Positions 34,422 to 44,976 are shown, counted from the stretch's first letter. The stretch: DNA of 64,000 bases from Terebella lapidaria (GCA_949152475.1 OX424555.1:100039515-100103514); one strand, 5' to 3'. The notes: generated by a model not told the origin, from the sequence alone. Numbers and translations are program-made.

Positions 34422-34632
34422 TTACTTTATGTCAAAGTCTGAAAGGTTCTTGTATTTACGAAGCAGATCGATCTTTGTGATGAGTTGTTGCCGGAGTATT
34501 TCTATCTGTCGCTGCTGTTCGCTCCTGCTGAGGTCGATTCCTGGAAGAGCCTCCACGTGTTGTCTTGCTTTCTGCAGCTTGGCTCGCAGTTCAGTGATCT
34601 TAGGGTTCAAGTCGTAGGAATCCTTGTCTACA
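34422..34632 (-). CDS. MED9: Mediator subunit 9, last exon (upstream exons not found)
   Basis: MED9 is a small middle-module subunit of the Mediator complex, which links activators to RNA polymerase II. The exon starts after the acceptor TGTATGATTACAG at 34632, finishing a split codon, and encodes 69 residues to a TAA at 34424-34422. The pattern VDKD-x5-NPKITELRAKLQKAR, then LPGIDLS, EQQRQIEILRQQL and LLRKYKN matches the C-terminal helical region of vertebrate MED9, including the PGI-LS turn and the final K-Y-K motif. The N-terminal part must be in an exon at higher coordinates; none was recognised as far as the window's end. The stop is followed by ACAAA and then the GEMIN6 ATG, so this 3' end lies inside a shared transcript unless GEMIN6 has its own promoter within the MED9 exon or intron. 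Confidence 0.85.
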
Positions 34633-34890
34633 CTGTAATCATACAAATTACAACTATTAAAATGCATGATCGGGATTGCAGCTATGTTTAATCAAACATG
34701 GACCATGTGACTCTATAGGTTACTGGACAACTACTAGTATTTCATATGAAGTCCGTTCAGTTCATGGTCACCAACATATGCACCATATCATCTTTGCTTA
34801 TTACAAATCTCCGCCTCCAAACATTTTGTCTCCAATACCAGTTTGCATGTGTAATTGGGGCATTTCAGCACGAAATGGCCTTATGGTTTG
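34633..34890 (-). other. MED9 intron sequence
   Basis: AT-rich sequence upstream of the MED9 acceptor. No further exon is recognised. Confidence 0.4.
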
Positions 34891-35170
34891 AGTTTTTAGA
34901 TTACCGGCCCATATGGTCTGATAAGCTATTGTCAGGGTTTTTCGTCCGTCCAGCAAATAACTTTTTTTGCCTTGATGAATTTTTCTGAAAATTTACCTTT
35001 GAAATTTTATTTTTTTGAAAATTTACCTACCTTTTTTTTGGCCTTTGAAAAATGCAAATTTTCCTTCATAATGGGTGCTTTGCGGAGTAAACTCCCACGA
35101 CACATCAAGATAGAGCTTAAATATTGTCACATTCAAATGAGAAATCATATATTGAATGAAGGTGACGCGA
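34891..35170 (+). mobile_element. Family A 5'-end fragment
   Basis: ATTACCGGCCCATATGGTCT, GCTATTG, a GTCCGTCC remnant and AATTTTTCTGAAAATTTACC correspond to a decayed A start. GGTGACGCGAATAAGAG lies near its end. The right terminus is missing. Confidence 0.45.
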
Positions 35171-35458
35171 ATAAGAGATTGAAGATTTCACTAGTATATC
35201 AATGGAGTTGAATGTTGCTTGAACAAATGTAACCTATGTTGCGTACACGAAGCATTACATGGTGTAGTTTTAAATTTTTAACTACACCGAGTGCACATAT
35301 CAATAACCTACCCTTAAATTTAAGTATCCCATCGATATTCATGTCAAATTGATGTGCAAATAGTCTTGTGCCGCTGGTCAGTGGAGCGCTAAGTACAGAT
35401 CAGCTGATTATTCGTATGGCAAATACCGTCTATGCTCAGCTGTCGAGAACATGTTAAT

Positions 35459-37773
35459 TGTATCCCCCGAACAAAGTTCGGCGGATACTATGGATTCAGT
35501 GATGGATACTATGGATTCAGCGTCCGCAGACACTTTCTTGTGAACGCGCTGCAGCTTGCAAATATGAACCGATTTTGATAATATTTTATATGGACATGTC
35601 TTATGGTGAGATCTGGACACCTATCGATTTTGGTTGCCATAGCAACCAAAATAGCCGATTGGCGTAACATTTTGTGCTCAAATTAGCCTGTTTAACACAC
35701 ATGGGTTGTGAACGCTCTACGGGTGGGAGTTTTCAATGAATGATGATGAAATCGCACAGGCTCAATGAGAAAGACCATCACACGAAACCTATTGTTTTTC
35801 AGAATGATCGAATAAATATTAATAAGTTTGAGAGGTTAACTTATTACGACAATTAAAATACCTACTTTGACATGTGTGATCACTCCAATAACCTGTACTA
35901 TGAAAGCAAATTGCACTGGATTCTTGTTCAGAATACAGAACTGATGTTTTTGGTGAAAAAAGAACAATATTACTGAATAAGTTAACATTGGTTTTACTAG
36001 TTAAGTCTATTATTGACCACAATAAAAATAGTTAAGACGAGAATCATTTATTATTGAGCTCAACAAGGTAAAGGTTTTGTCCAGTAGAGATTTCACAGGT
36101 GTAACCGAATAAGTTAACATTATTTTTACTAGTTAAGTCTATTATTTACCACAATAAAAATAGTTAAGACAAGAAACATTTATTATTGGGCTCAACAAGG
36201 TAAAGCTTCTGTGCAGTAGAGATTTCATGGCTGTAGCCGAATAAGTTAACATCATTTTTACTAGTTAAGTCTATTATTGACCTCAAGAAAACTAGTTAAG
36301 ACAAGAAACATTTATTATTGAGCTCAACAATTTAAAAGTTTTGTCCAGTAGAGATTTCATGGGTGTAACCGGATAAGTTAACATTATTTTTACCAGTAAA
36401 GTCAATTTTTACTTCGAATTTCAACTTGAAACCAAGTTTGGCACATATTGTGAATTAAAATATAATTTATGGTGAAAAGATCGTCTGGCTCCAATTTCGT
36501 CATCTTGAAATGCAGTTTTGGTAAACTTTTACTTGAATTTCAGCTTGAAACCAAGTTTGGCACATATTATGAATTAAAATTTAAATTATGGTGAAAAGTT
36601 GATCTGGCTCCAATTTAGTCATCTCGCAACTTGGAACCAAGTTTGTCAAATATTCTGAGTTGAAATATAGCTTTAGGTGAAAACCTTTATCTGGCTGTAA
36701 TTTCGTTATTTTTTTTGAACATGTCGAAATGGAAATTCGAATGCAGTGATTTAGTGGTGATCTTGAATTCGACCTTCAATAAGCTTGAAAGGTTTCACAC
36801 TCACAATGTACATCAGCGATGTACTATTTCAGAGATGCCAACATGGTGAAATTGGAACCTGTACTTTCCAATACCAAAACCTGTATTTTCATGGACGAAC
36901 CTGTATTCCTATCGCGTTAAACCTGTATTTTCACATGAGAACCTGTATTCACTCTGAAAAACTGTATTTTATGTATTTATACATATAATATTGACCTCAT
37001 TATGTACGTAAGTATATTTGTTAGGATACATATGGGAAGATTGTGCTCCACCACAATTCCGAAAATAAGCACTCAGCGTTTGTCACACTTTGACTGTGGT
37101 CATCTTTGGTCATGAAGTTGGTAATTGACGTAGTTGCTTATCTGACTGGCCTGGGCCTTGTGCTTATTGGTGGCCGTGTGCTCTTTCACATCGTATATAT
37201 GCCAACATGTTTCACACTAAAGTCACAGGAACACACGGTGCAGAACGCATAATGTTGTCCTTTTTTTTGACTCTGTGACACACGGATATTGTGAATGATA
37301 GTGCGGTTTGTACTCTTGCGACCTCGCACGTTTGTATTTCTTGCATGTGTTATTGTTTTTATCTGTCGAAGCCATTTTTTGTTAACTTGTTGCTATTCAA
37401 TCGCGGCCGACCATGACATTGAGGTGATCAGCAGATCAGCCAATCAGCGTGCAGCATTGACAAGACCGCTACCGTATCTGTCCGTCTTCGCGCGTCTTCA
37501 TAATAAGTGTGCGCACTTGTCAAAATTCTCGATTTTATGCACGGAAAAAAACATTTTTTACGTATGAAATTATTTTATTTGGCGCCACAAAACCGTACTA
37601 TTTTGGTAACTGGTCGTACTCCCGTATTTTGCTCTCAAAACCGTACTAAATACGGGAAAACTGTACGAGTTGGCAACTCTGTATTTGTACTATTTTTACT
37701 ATTTGGGGCAACAGGGATGATAGGGCTACGGGGGATACACCCAAGCGGTCGTAGGCGACCGGAAGCGTCTAGT
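35459..37773 (+). mobile_element. Family B element B4 (split by a hAT-like insertion)
   Basis: It starts TGTATCCCCCGAAC at 35459 and ends GCGTCTAGT at 37773. It carries two to three ~130-bp units (35,990-36,390) and ~123-bp units (36,400-36,700). At 36821 the end region, which in B1 reads continuously into TTTGGGGCAACAGGG, is interrupted by an ~850-bp insertion. At about 36250 it preserves the empty form of the site occupied by B2. Confidence 0.75.
36830..37681. mobile_element. hAT-like insertion in B4
   Basis: Inverted ends CAGAGATGCCAAC (36830) and GTTGGCAACTCTG (ending 37681) are of the CAGAGWTGCCAAC type common in hAT elements. GTACTATTT occurs directly before the left end (36821-36829) and again at 37687-37695, five bases beyond the right end. 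That is close to an 8-bp duplication but not perfect at the right border. The interior has AACCTGTATT repeats at 36,855-36,970. No transposase frame is seen. Confidence 0.55.
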
Positions 37774-37974
37774 GTTGTTGTGATTTTGGTTCTATACTGA
37801 ACGGTGAGTTCGCCAGGTGGCAGCGTCGTCCAATGTGAGCTGAGTTATGAACTGGTCAAATGACTTGAGTGGGCTGGGAAGTTGAGTTACGGAGTTGATT
37901 TGAAAGTAGTGTTTTCTGGTCAAGTGAGCGGGGACCTGATGTAAAATGCGTGATCTGGTGAAATATCTTATGAA
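37774..37974. other. Short unassigned segment with an uncharacterised minus-strand open frame
   Basis: A 64-codon minus-strand frame (37986-37792) looks protein-like in composition (LPSPLKSFDQFITQLTLDD) but matches nothing I know. A related stretch lies at 39,575-39,600 beyond the C2/A4 pair. They may be the two flanks of an older element. Confidence 0.25.
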
Positions 37975-38402
37975 ACTAGACGTCAAAGTCTAAAGATGCT
38001 TTGGAGGCATTTCGGTATTAAGACTAATTTATAATATAACATGTTTGCCAAGGGCTCTGAGATGCCCGTTTCGAAGATACTGACGAAAAAGGAAAAATGT
38101 CGACTCGGCAAAACATTTGAGGTCAAGGTCAAAGTTCATCCAAAATATCCCTGAGACATGTATGTCTAGCGCGATGAGTCCGAAAATATCGTCCGTTTCG
38201 CTCCAGGACGCACCATTTCCGAGATATCGCCAAAAACGAAAAATGCGGACTCCGCACAAAAATTTCAGGTCAAGGTCAAAGTTCATCCATAGCAGCCCTT
38301 AAACATGGTTGCATAGGGTGACGAGTCCGAAAATAACATCCATTTCGCTCTATGACGCAACATTTCCTAGATATCGCCTAAAACGAAAAATGCTGAATCA
38401 GC
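37975..38402 (-). mobile_element. Family C element C2, reversed
   Basis: It starts ACTAGACGTC with GATGCTTTGGAGGCATTT at 37990-38012, the reverse of the C 3' end. It then has three ~120-bp units containing GATATCGCCAAAAACG or close variants and CCAAGGGCTCTG / AAGTTCATCC words. It abuts reversed element A4, repeating the A-then-C order seen at 22567-24708. Confidence 0.55.
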
Positions 38403-39521
38403 AAAATCAGCCCAAGGGCCAAGAAAGGTTACCGGACAATGTATATTTTAGATATTGGCCATTTTGTACTATGACCTTGAAAATAAGGTCATGGGTCAAA
38501 TTCAAGGTCATCAGAATATTCGGCATATATCATTTCCTATATGTCCACAATTGATTCCTAAGCTGTAAAGTCGATAATGAGCGAGGTATTTGCCATTTTG
38601 TGCTTTGACCTTAAAAATGAGGTCAAAGGTCATATTCAAGGTCAAAAGAATATTCAGTATCGTTCTTATATGTGTACAATTGATTCCCAAACTGTAAAGT
38701 AAATAATAAGCGAGATATTAGCCATTTTGAGCTCTGATCTTGTAAATGAGATGGAAGGTTCAAGGTCATCAGAATATTCGGCATAGATCATTCCCTATAT
38801 GTCCACAATTGATTCCCAAGCTGTAAAGTCGATAATAAGCGAGATATTAGCCATTTTGTGATCTGACCTTGAAAATGAGGTAAAGTCAAATTCAAGGTCA
38901 TCACAATATTCGGTATATATCATTTCCTATATGTCCACAATTGATTTCTAAGTTGTAAAGTCGATAATAAGCGAGATATTAGCCATTTTATGCTTTGACC
39001 TTGAAAATAAGGTCAAAGGTCAAATTCAAGGTCATGAGAATATTCGGCATTATCATTTCCTATATGTCCACAATTGATTTCAATTTTCAAGTCTCCAATC
39101 TCAATATTAAGTGAGATATCAGGAACATTGTGACCCATTATAAAGCATAGGAGAATTTAACATGGGAAAGTCCCGTTTGGCTATTTTGGGCCCCGTAGAA
39201 AACATCAAAATGGCCGCCACACACAGATAGGCGATTCAAGAGCATCAAAACTTATACACATTATAATGATATATATAGGGGGACATTTTGAAGTTGAAAA
39301 AATGCAAAAACAGCCATTTTCAGCATAAGAATGGCCGCCAAAACTGAATAAACGATTGAATAAAAAAAATGAAAAAACGTCTTGGGGTATTGACCCAACA
39401 CATATTCACACAAATTCGTGGGCAAATTCATCAGCCCGAAAAAAAGATAACAGATGATGCGGAGCACGACGACGGACGAAAAACCACGACAATAGCTTAT
39501 CGGCCCATAGGTCCGGTAACC
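38403..39521 (-). mobile_element. Family A element A4, reversed, complete
   Basis: CAGCCCAAGGGCC, AAGAAAGGTTACCGGACAAT at its 3' end; GCTTATCGGCCCATAGGTCC, GGTAACC at its 5' end. About six body units with AATTGATTCCTAAGCTGTAAAG lie between. Confidence 0.7.
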
Positions 39522-39906
39522 TTCCGACAAAACCAAACTGATATTATCAGTGATAAAGGCATTTCGGCATGCATGTATTGTAAGCTGAGTTACGAAGTGG
39601 TGAATCACACCAACATGAACCAGTCATAGCGGACGAATAACATCGTAGGTATTTAATAATGGTATATAGAATCTGGCACCTTTTGAGAATCTCGTATATC
39701 AATGGCAAGATATTTATGTCTGTATTTTCCTCGTTCACACTTTCCGCCATCGCTGAAGCGTTCCGCAATGAATTGCTTTTCTTGGAATACCTGACAATCT
39801 TGAGAAGGTTCTATGCAAACTTGGAATGTGTAAAACCAAAAAAAGATGTATTTTTGTAATCATTGAAAACATGTTGGAAAATTGTTTGTTTAGAAAATTG
39901 TTAAAC

Positions 39907-39953
39907 AAACAATTTCGTTCTCGCCCTTCGCGTGTCCGAGAACGAAATTGTTT
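39907..39953. repeat. 17-bp perfect inverted repeat, 13-bp loop
   Basis: AAACAATTTCGTTCTCG at 39907-39923 and its exact reverse complement at 39937-39953. The loop is CCCTTCGCGTGTC. Confidence 0.85.
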
Positions 39954-39988
39954 ATTTAGAAAATTGTATGAATGAATATTTCATTTTC

Positions 39989-40056
39989 ATTACTGTGTAC
40001 AGCGCTGTATGGACTCAATACATGTATTGAGTCCATACAGCGCTGTACACAGTAAT
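39989..40056. mobile_element. Perfect 68-bp palindrome flanked by a 7-8-bp direct repeat
   Basis: The two 34-bp halves meet between 40022 and 40023 and are exact reverse complements: the left begins ATTACTGTGTACAGCG and the right ends CGCTGTACACAGTAAT. CATTTTC directly precedes (39982-39988) and follows (40057-40063) the palindrome. This is 8 bp, TCATTTTC, if the last palindrome base is shared. It fits a minimal fold-back element inserted with a target duplication, for example of hAT type. Confidence 0.75.
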
Positions 40057-40988
40057 CATTTTCAGTGAAATTGTGTTAATATTGTTCGTACTACACAGAT
40101 AATCTAATACTTTGGAAAAAAAAACCCCAGAATTTATATTCCTTACTATGCAAGCACTGTGTTGATACTGGATGTACCGGTTACAAGCGCTTGCACACTG
40201 CATAGTAGTTATATTCCAAGATTGTACCAGGCAAACTGGGCACGGCCAAGAATGTACAATTGCCCAAGAATGAGCACATGTTGTGGTCATTCTTGGAAAT
40301 TTGGACAATCTCGAGAAGGTCCAGGGCAAACTTGAGCATTCCAAAATGGCCCTGGACCATTTTGGAACAGTGCTTTACTAAGATGATTTTGATTTATTTC
40401 TTGACAATATGGCAAAAAATATTAAATGTACTTATGTTTTATAACCAAGTTAGATTATACAAAGCTAATTAAATGGCAGATAATTGACAAGCAGGGAAAC
40501 ACCATGAATTTCACTGATAAATTTGAATGAAACAAATTTCCATATAAATGTATTTAATCATGGAATAAACATGTGGGAAAAATTTATGAATTTATATTCC
40601 TCCATTTTAATTGGAAGGAAAATCGTGTAAATACTTTTTGCTGTTTACATCCAATATTTAATAAGAAACATTTCATATTCCAAGATTGTCCTGGGCAAAC
40701 TGAGCATCCCCGAGAATGTCCAAATGCCCAAGAATGAGCACGACACACACCAGCAACCACACTCTGTTATTGCGGACTGCGCATATCCAGCCATGTACCT
40801 GTACCATGACAAAAGCGACATGTGAGAACCGAACATCTTCCACGTCGGGTTTCTCACAGTCAAATCCTTATTATCGCCCATGTCCCCTTTCCACGCCGCA
40901 TGTGATTGGTGGGGAATATTTTATTCCAGTCTGCATGTAATTTCCACATCATAGATTGTTTGACTTCTAAAATATAATATGTTTTTGT

Positions 40989-41432
40989 GCAGAGCATAGA
41001 GACGCAGCGAGTGGAAATGCAGATTCCTTGTATAAATTATATTCCTCTAAACACGTATTATCTGATTATAGTCGCATTAATTATTATCATGTTAATGGGC
41101 ATATGTGTGCCGGTGTATTATTGTATGCATATGATATAAATACTTTCACTGTCCCCGGTGCAGAGTGGGGCGGGATCAAACAATATAAATACACTGCAAT
41201 GATGCTGATAGATCTAGGCCTAGAAGATTGCCAAAGAATATTGACTAATATATTACTTGCAAGCGGTTGAATAATACAACTGTCTGAATCAGGCTCATGG
41301 ACAGTCAGTGGGCCTAGATCTATGTGTGTAACAATAAAACTAAAAAAAAACCTTTCATCATAACCAATTGTTGTTATTGTATCTACATATTCAGAAGGCT
41401 TCTTTTCCACTCGCTGCGTCCCTATGGTCTGC
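40989..41432. mobile_element. 444-bp MITE with 29-bp TIRs
   Basis: 40989-41017 and 41404-41432 are inverted repeats with 27 of 29 matches (GCAGA.CATAG.GACGCAGCG...). A second inner inverted pair, TAGATCTAGGCC and GGCCTAGATCTA, lies near 41210 and 41310. There is no coding capacity and no clear target duplication. Confidence 0.65.
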
Positions 41433-41719
41433 ATAATAACATATTAATATGAAGGTGTGTTAAATGCTTTGAACATCCCAAAATGTTGACGAATTTAGGA
41501 CACATGGCTCGCATGCAGATAATCAACTCACTGATTCAGCAGCACTGTAACCTCAGTTAAGACGCGGAGAGAACAAACAGGAAAATAGATGTGACCTCAA
41601 GATACAACAGTTACTATAGGAGATTAAATGGGAGTCAAATTACTCAAGACTTCTGACATGAGGTTTGATAGGTATGAAAGGTGACCCAGTATGGGCGATA
41701 TTTGTCCCTCTAGATAATC
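41433..41719. other. Unassigned sequence left of the LTR retrotransposon
   Basis: AT-rich; nothing recognised. Confidence 0.4.
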
Positions 41720-41723
41720 AATA

Positions 41724-42586
41724 TGTGGCGATTTTGCCCTAAGCACGCGGCAGGTGATTGTAAACATAAATGCCATTTATGTGGCCTTTTCGTACTTGGC
41801 CTTGTTTTGACATGCTCCGTTCGAGCGTGCGTTGCCACGGCGACGTATTGTAATTTACGCTCCAGTAAACTATAACAATGGATCGATTAGACCTCGCGTG
41901 CGTCCTACAGCTTGTGGTGTATTATATATACACTGGAAGCGACTCGATCGAGGAGATTGTCCGAGAGAGAGTGAACAGGACGCACGCAAGGCTCGCCATG
42001 AGCTTTGCGTTCCCTGGTCAGGAGTAGTGGGCTCTTAGAGCCCTGGGGACGATTTCCATGGGGAGGCCCGGGCTGGGAGAGACAAGTTGCTGACTCGGGG
42101 GCGTAAGCCCTGTGGATCGCCAGTTCTCTCCCTTCCCGGGACGTGTGACACAGGCTCTGGCAGACCGTCGGGCTGGCTCAGAGTTCTATCTCTGTGACAG
42201 TGCCTTCGGCGAGACCGGCCAGCAACATGCCCACGTGTACGTGCTCCGTGGAGCCGCTCCATGGCTCCTCGGACTCTACACACGGCTACATTACCATAAC
42301 GAATGTATAATGTGCATGTTGTAGATAAGGTGATGATGATGATATGTGTTATGTTGTGATGTATGACGGCCGGACCCGTTCCGGATATGCGGAGCCCGTT
42401 CCGGATGTGCGGAGTCCCGTTCCGGATGTGCGGGACTCGTTCCGGAGCCCGTTCCGGATGTGCGGGACCCGTTCCGGATGTGCGGAACCCGCTCCGCATG
42501 TTCTGGATCCGATCCGGAGGTGCTGTTACCTGGTTGTAGTTGTTACCGTAGAGAGCGGCGCCCTGTAGCGGGCACCGAACTTTACA
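41724..42586 (+). repeat. 5' LTR (863 bp)
   Basis: TATATATA at 41923-41930 is a plausible TATA box for the element's promoter. Bases 42378-42500 carry about six imperfect tandem copies of CGTTCCGGATGTGCGG. It ends TTTACA. Confidence 0.95.
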
Positions 42587-42587
42587 T

Positions 42588-42605
42588 TGGTGCCGTGACC
42601 AGGAT
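42588..42605 (+). other. Primer-binding site, tRNA-His type
   Basis: TGGTGCCGTGACCAGGAT, one base after the LTR, is the complement of a CCA-tailed tRNA-His 3' end (CACGGCA plus CCA, with CCTGGT). The match is 18 bases by my knowledge of animal tRNA-His. Confidence 0.75.
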
Positions 42606-42704
42606 CAGTCCGACGGCGTCCCATTGCAGCCTAATGTCACAGTGTCGTAGCCTCCTTCGTCCCTGGGGACCCTCCGCTCCTCCGGGACCATCTCCGCACG
42701 AGAT

Positions 42705-44942
42705 ATGAGTGAGAAAGACAATGGGAGGGAAAAGGGAGGAAACGTTGCGGACCGGACCCGGTCCCGCGACGGCCGGGAGCCGCTCCAGGGTGGCTCCGGC
42801 GATGGTGCGGAGCGCGCGGAGCCCTCCGCAGACAGTACCCAGTCTGCGGAGTCGACTCCGGCGTCCGCGGCTCCGTCTCCGGACGTGGAGCCGAGCCCTG
42901 CGGGGCTGCAACATGTGTTGCCATCGAGGCCTAGTCTTGATGTGTTAGGTGCGGTTTGCGGAGCTGGCAACGGCTCTACACCGCGCCTGCCCTTGTCCGG
43001 ACGACGTTCGTGGCAGGCGGCGCTCTTCCAGGGGATGTCTCCAGACGTCCGGAGATCCAGACATTCGGAGCTCCGGACATCCGGAGGTCCGGATATCCGG
43101 AATAGAGTGCCAACTGCTGCAATCAACTCCGGATCTGCGGACCAACTCCTCCGGTTACCTAACCCGGCTGGGTGGACCCCCTCGAGGGTCTCCGGCCCGG
43201 ATACCGGACGGTCCGCACTGGGCGAGATGGACCAGCTCACCAACACACTGAGTGCGCTGGCTCCTCTAGGGTGCTACGGCCGCGCCCGGTCGCCCCAACA
43301 GGGACGATCAGATCGGCGGATCCGCTCACCCTCTCCGCGGCCACGGAGCCCTTCGGGACCCATGTCGGAGAGGGAGCAGCGGCTGATAAACGTGGCGCTT
43401 GACCAGTACAAGTGCAGTCAGCCAGTTCCGAGCGTGGATCCGACGATCCCTTACAGTCCGGGGATGACTGGGCCTATGGCTCCTCCCCAAGTCCTGCCAA
43501 GTCCGCAGGCGCCAGTGGTCTCAGCAATGGGATCCGCGCCTGCTCCGCGGCTTGGAGGCACCACGCTGGCTACCGCTCTGACCGTTCCTGCGGCCGGAGT
43601 TAACGCCGCGTGGTCGACTTACCCTGGTGCGCCAAGTGTGTTACGCGGGCAGTGGCAACCGGCGGCCCCGGCCCCGAGCTATGCTAGCTTTGCCGCCCCA
43701 TCTGGAGCCTACCCCGTAGGTTCGATGGGAGCCCCGCCCGCACCTAGCCAGGGTGGGCTACAAGCGGGAATGTACCCAGCGGCGAGCGTGAGCTTTCCTG
43801 CTCCTATGTCCGCGGCGTCGATGTTCGCTCCGGCAGACTCCGTCGCAGGCGCGGGTAGCTCGCGGACCTTGCCGTCTTACACGGACGACCCCGGAGCCGG
43901 ATCCGCACGTCGGGCGCGCAGCACGCGCGATAACGGGCCCGACCACTCTTCGTGGCGGAAAAAGTTCAACGGGGATAACGCCGACTTGGAGGACTACTTA
44001 CTCCAAGTGTGGCGGACCGCCGTGTATGAAGGATGGACCCAGCAGGAGGCTGGGCATGTCCTCGCGGGGAGCTTGGAAGGGAAAGCTCTCGGCGTTATGC
44101 AGTGTCTGCCGGTGGGAACGGTAACTTTCGGCGAGGTTGCCCGTCAACTTCGTTTGCTGTTCACGCCGACGACCAACAGGCGGCAGTTTGAACGGGAGTT
44201 CAAAGCACGGATCCGCCTACCGACTGAGTCCGTGACAGAGTATGCGTTTAACCTGCGCATACTCGGCCGGAGAGCTTTTCCGGACATGGACCCCAGACGG
44301 TTTGAAACGATGCTGATCGATCAGTTCATCGATGGCCAGCCTTACCACTTAGCGTACGGGCTGGCCACCCATGAAAAGCGATCGATGGAGGAGGCAATAG
44401 ACTCCGCGCTTGCGCTTGAGGTGGCTGTCCGCCCTAGACAGTTGCCTCCGGCCCCGGCTCCGGCCTCGGCTGTTCCCGCACAGGCGGCGACCCCTCCTCC
44501 GGCCAAAGCATCACAGGTAACCCCGTGGCAGGACCCGGTCGTCCGGGAACCCACCAGGGAACCTACCCCGCAGTGGGTTAGTGCGTCGGCACCCTCCACA
44601 GGGACGCCCGCACATGCGGCACCAGTCGCCGCGCCGTGCTCGTCCTCGGACGAGTGCGACATGGAGGAATACGACCTCGGCGCCGCGCAGATGATTGCGC
44701 ACTGCGCCGGGCTCGAGGCTCCGGGACCCGCAGAATGTTGCGCGTTCACTTCCGGACCAGCTCAGAACCGTCCCTGCTACTTCTGCGGAAAGCAGGGACA
44801 CTTTTGGCTGAAGTGTCCGGAGTTGTTGGAACGCCTGCGGTCGCGCGGATACCAGGGAGCTCTCCCTGGCCCGCAACGGAGGAATTCCTTCCGGTCTGGT
44901 CCTCCGGGACAGCAGAATCGGAACCCGCGACAGGGAAACTAG
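42705..44942 (+). CDS. gag: Retrotransposon Gag polyprotein
   Basis: 745 codons. Gag assembles the virus-like particle and packages the element RNA. Residues 1-400 are Pro/Ser/Ala-rich and probably disordered. About residues 415-585 form the capsid-type helical region (WRKKFNGDN, QVWRTAVYEGWT, RRFETMLIDQFIDG). A Pro/Ala-rich linker follows, then a CCHC zinc knuckle C-x2-C-x4-H-x4-C at residues 691-704 and a basic tail. The length exceeds many Ty3/Gypsy Gags because of the disordered N-terminus. The ATG lies about 100 nt past the primer site. The frame ends at TAG 44940-44942, directly after the frameshift heptamer. There are no internal breaks, so it appears functional. Confidence 0.92.
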   Translation: MSEKDNGREKGGNVADRTRSRDGREPLQGGSGDGAERAEPSADSTQSAESTPASAAPSPDVEPSPAGLQHVLPSRPSLDVLGAVCGAGNGSTPRLPLSGRRSWQAALFQGMSPDVRRSRHSELRTSGGPDIRNRVPTAAINSGSADQLLRLPNPAGWTPSRVSGPDTGRSALGEMDQLTNTLSALAPLGCYGRARSPQQGRSDRRIRSPSPRPRSPSGPMSEREQRLINVALDQYKCSQPVPSVDPTIPYSPGMTGPMAPPQVLPSPQAPVVSAMGSAPAPRLGGTTLATALTVPAAGVNAAWSTYPGAPSVLRGQWQPAAPAPSYASFAAPSGAYPVGSMGAPPAPSQGGLQAGMYPAASVSFPAPMSAASMFAPADSVAGAGSSRTLPSYTDDPGAGSARRARSTRDNGPDHSSWRKKFNGDNADLEDYLLQVWRTAVYEGWTQQEAGHVLAGSLEGKALGVMQCLPVGTVTFGEVARQLRLLFTPTTNRRQFEREFKARIRLPTESVTEYAFNLRILGRRAFPDMDPRRFETMLIDQFIDGQPYHLAYGLATHEKRSMEEAIDSALALEVAVRPRQLPPAPAPASAVPAQAATPPPAKASQVTPWQDPVVREPTREPTPQWVSASAPSTGTPAHAAPVAAPCSSSDECDMEEYDLGAAQMIAHCAGLEAPGPAECCAFTSGPAQNRPCYFCGKQGHFWLKCPELLERLRSRGYQGALPGPQRRNSFRSGPPGQQNRNPRQGN

Positions 44943-44976
44943 ATCCGGACGTGGTGGCGACCAACACTACGTCCGG
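44933..44976 (+). promoter_or_regulatory. -1 ribosomal frameshift signal joining gag to pol
   Basis: The slippery heptamer GGGAAAC (44933-44939) is read as G-GGA-AAC in the gag frame. The gag stop TAG follows at once (44940-44942). After a 5-nt spacer, CCGGACGT (44945-44952) pairs exactly with ACGTCCGG (44969-44976). G-U, G-C, U-A and G-C pairs extend the stem to 12 bp with an 8-nt loop (44957-44964). The pol frame is -1 relative to gag and open on both sides of the site. Confidence 0.85.

Larger units (their letters stand above)
39770..40745. repeat. Cluster of short related fold-back repeats
   Basis: The words TTCCAAGATTGT, GGGCAAACT and GCCCAAGAATGAGCA occur directly at 40,207-40,275 and 40,672-40,741 (about 70 bp each). 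They occur reversed at 40,285-40,356 and, decayed, at 39,775-39,830. No gene. The arrangement suggests nested or rearranged copies of one small fold-back element. Confidence 0.5.

Noticed and set aside
37792..37986. Protein-like minus-strand frame as the missing MED9 first exon
   Set aside because: It does not resemble the MED9 N-terminal region, and part of it overlaps the family C terminus. It may be an old mobile-element fragment.
42035..42499. 154-codon minus-strand frame in both LTRs
   Set aside because: It occurs only because the LTRs are identical. Its proline/arginine repeats come from the CGTTCCGGATGTGCGG block.
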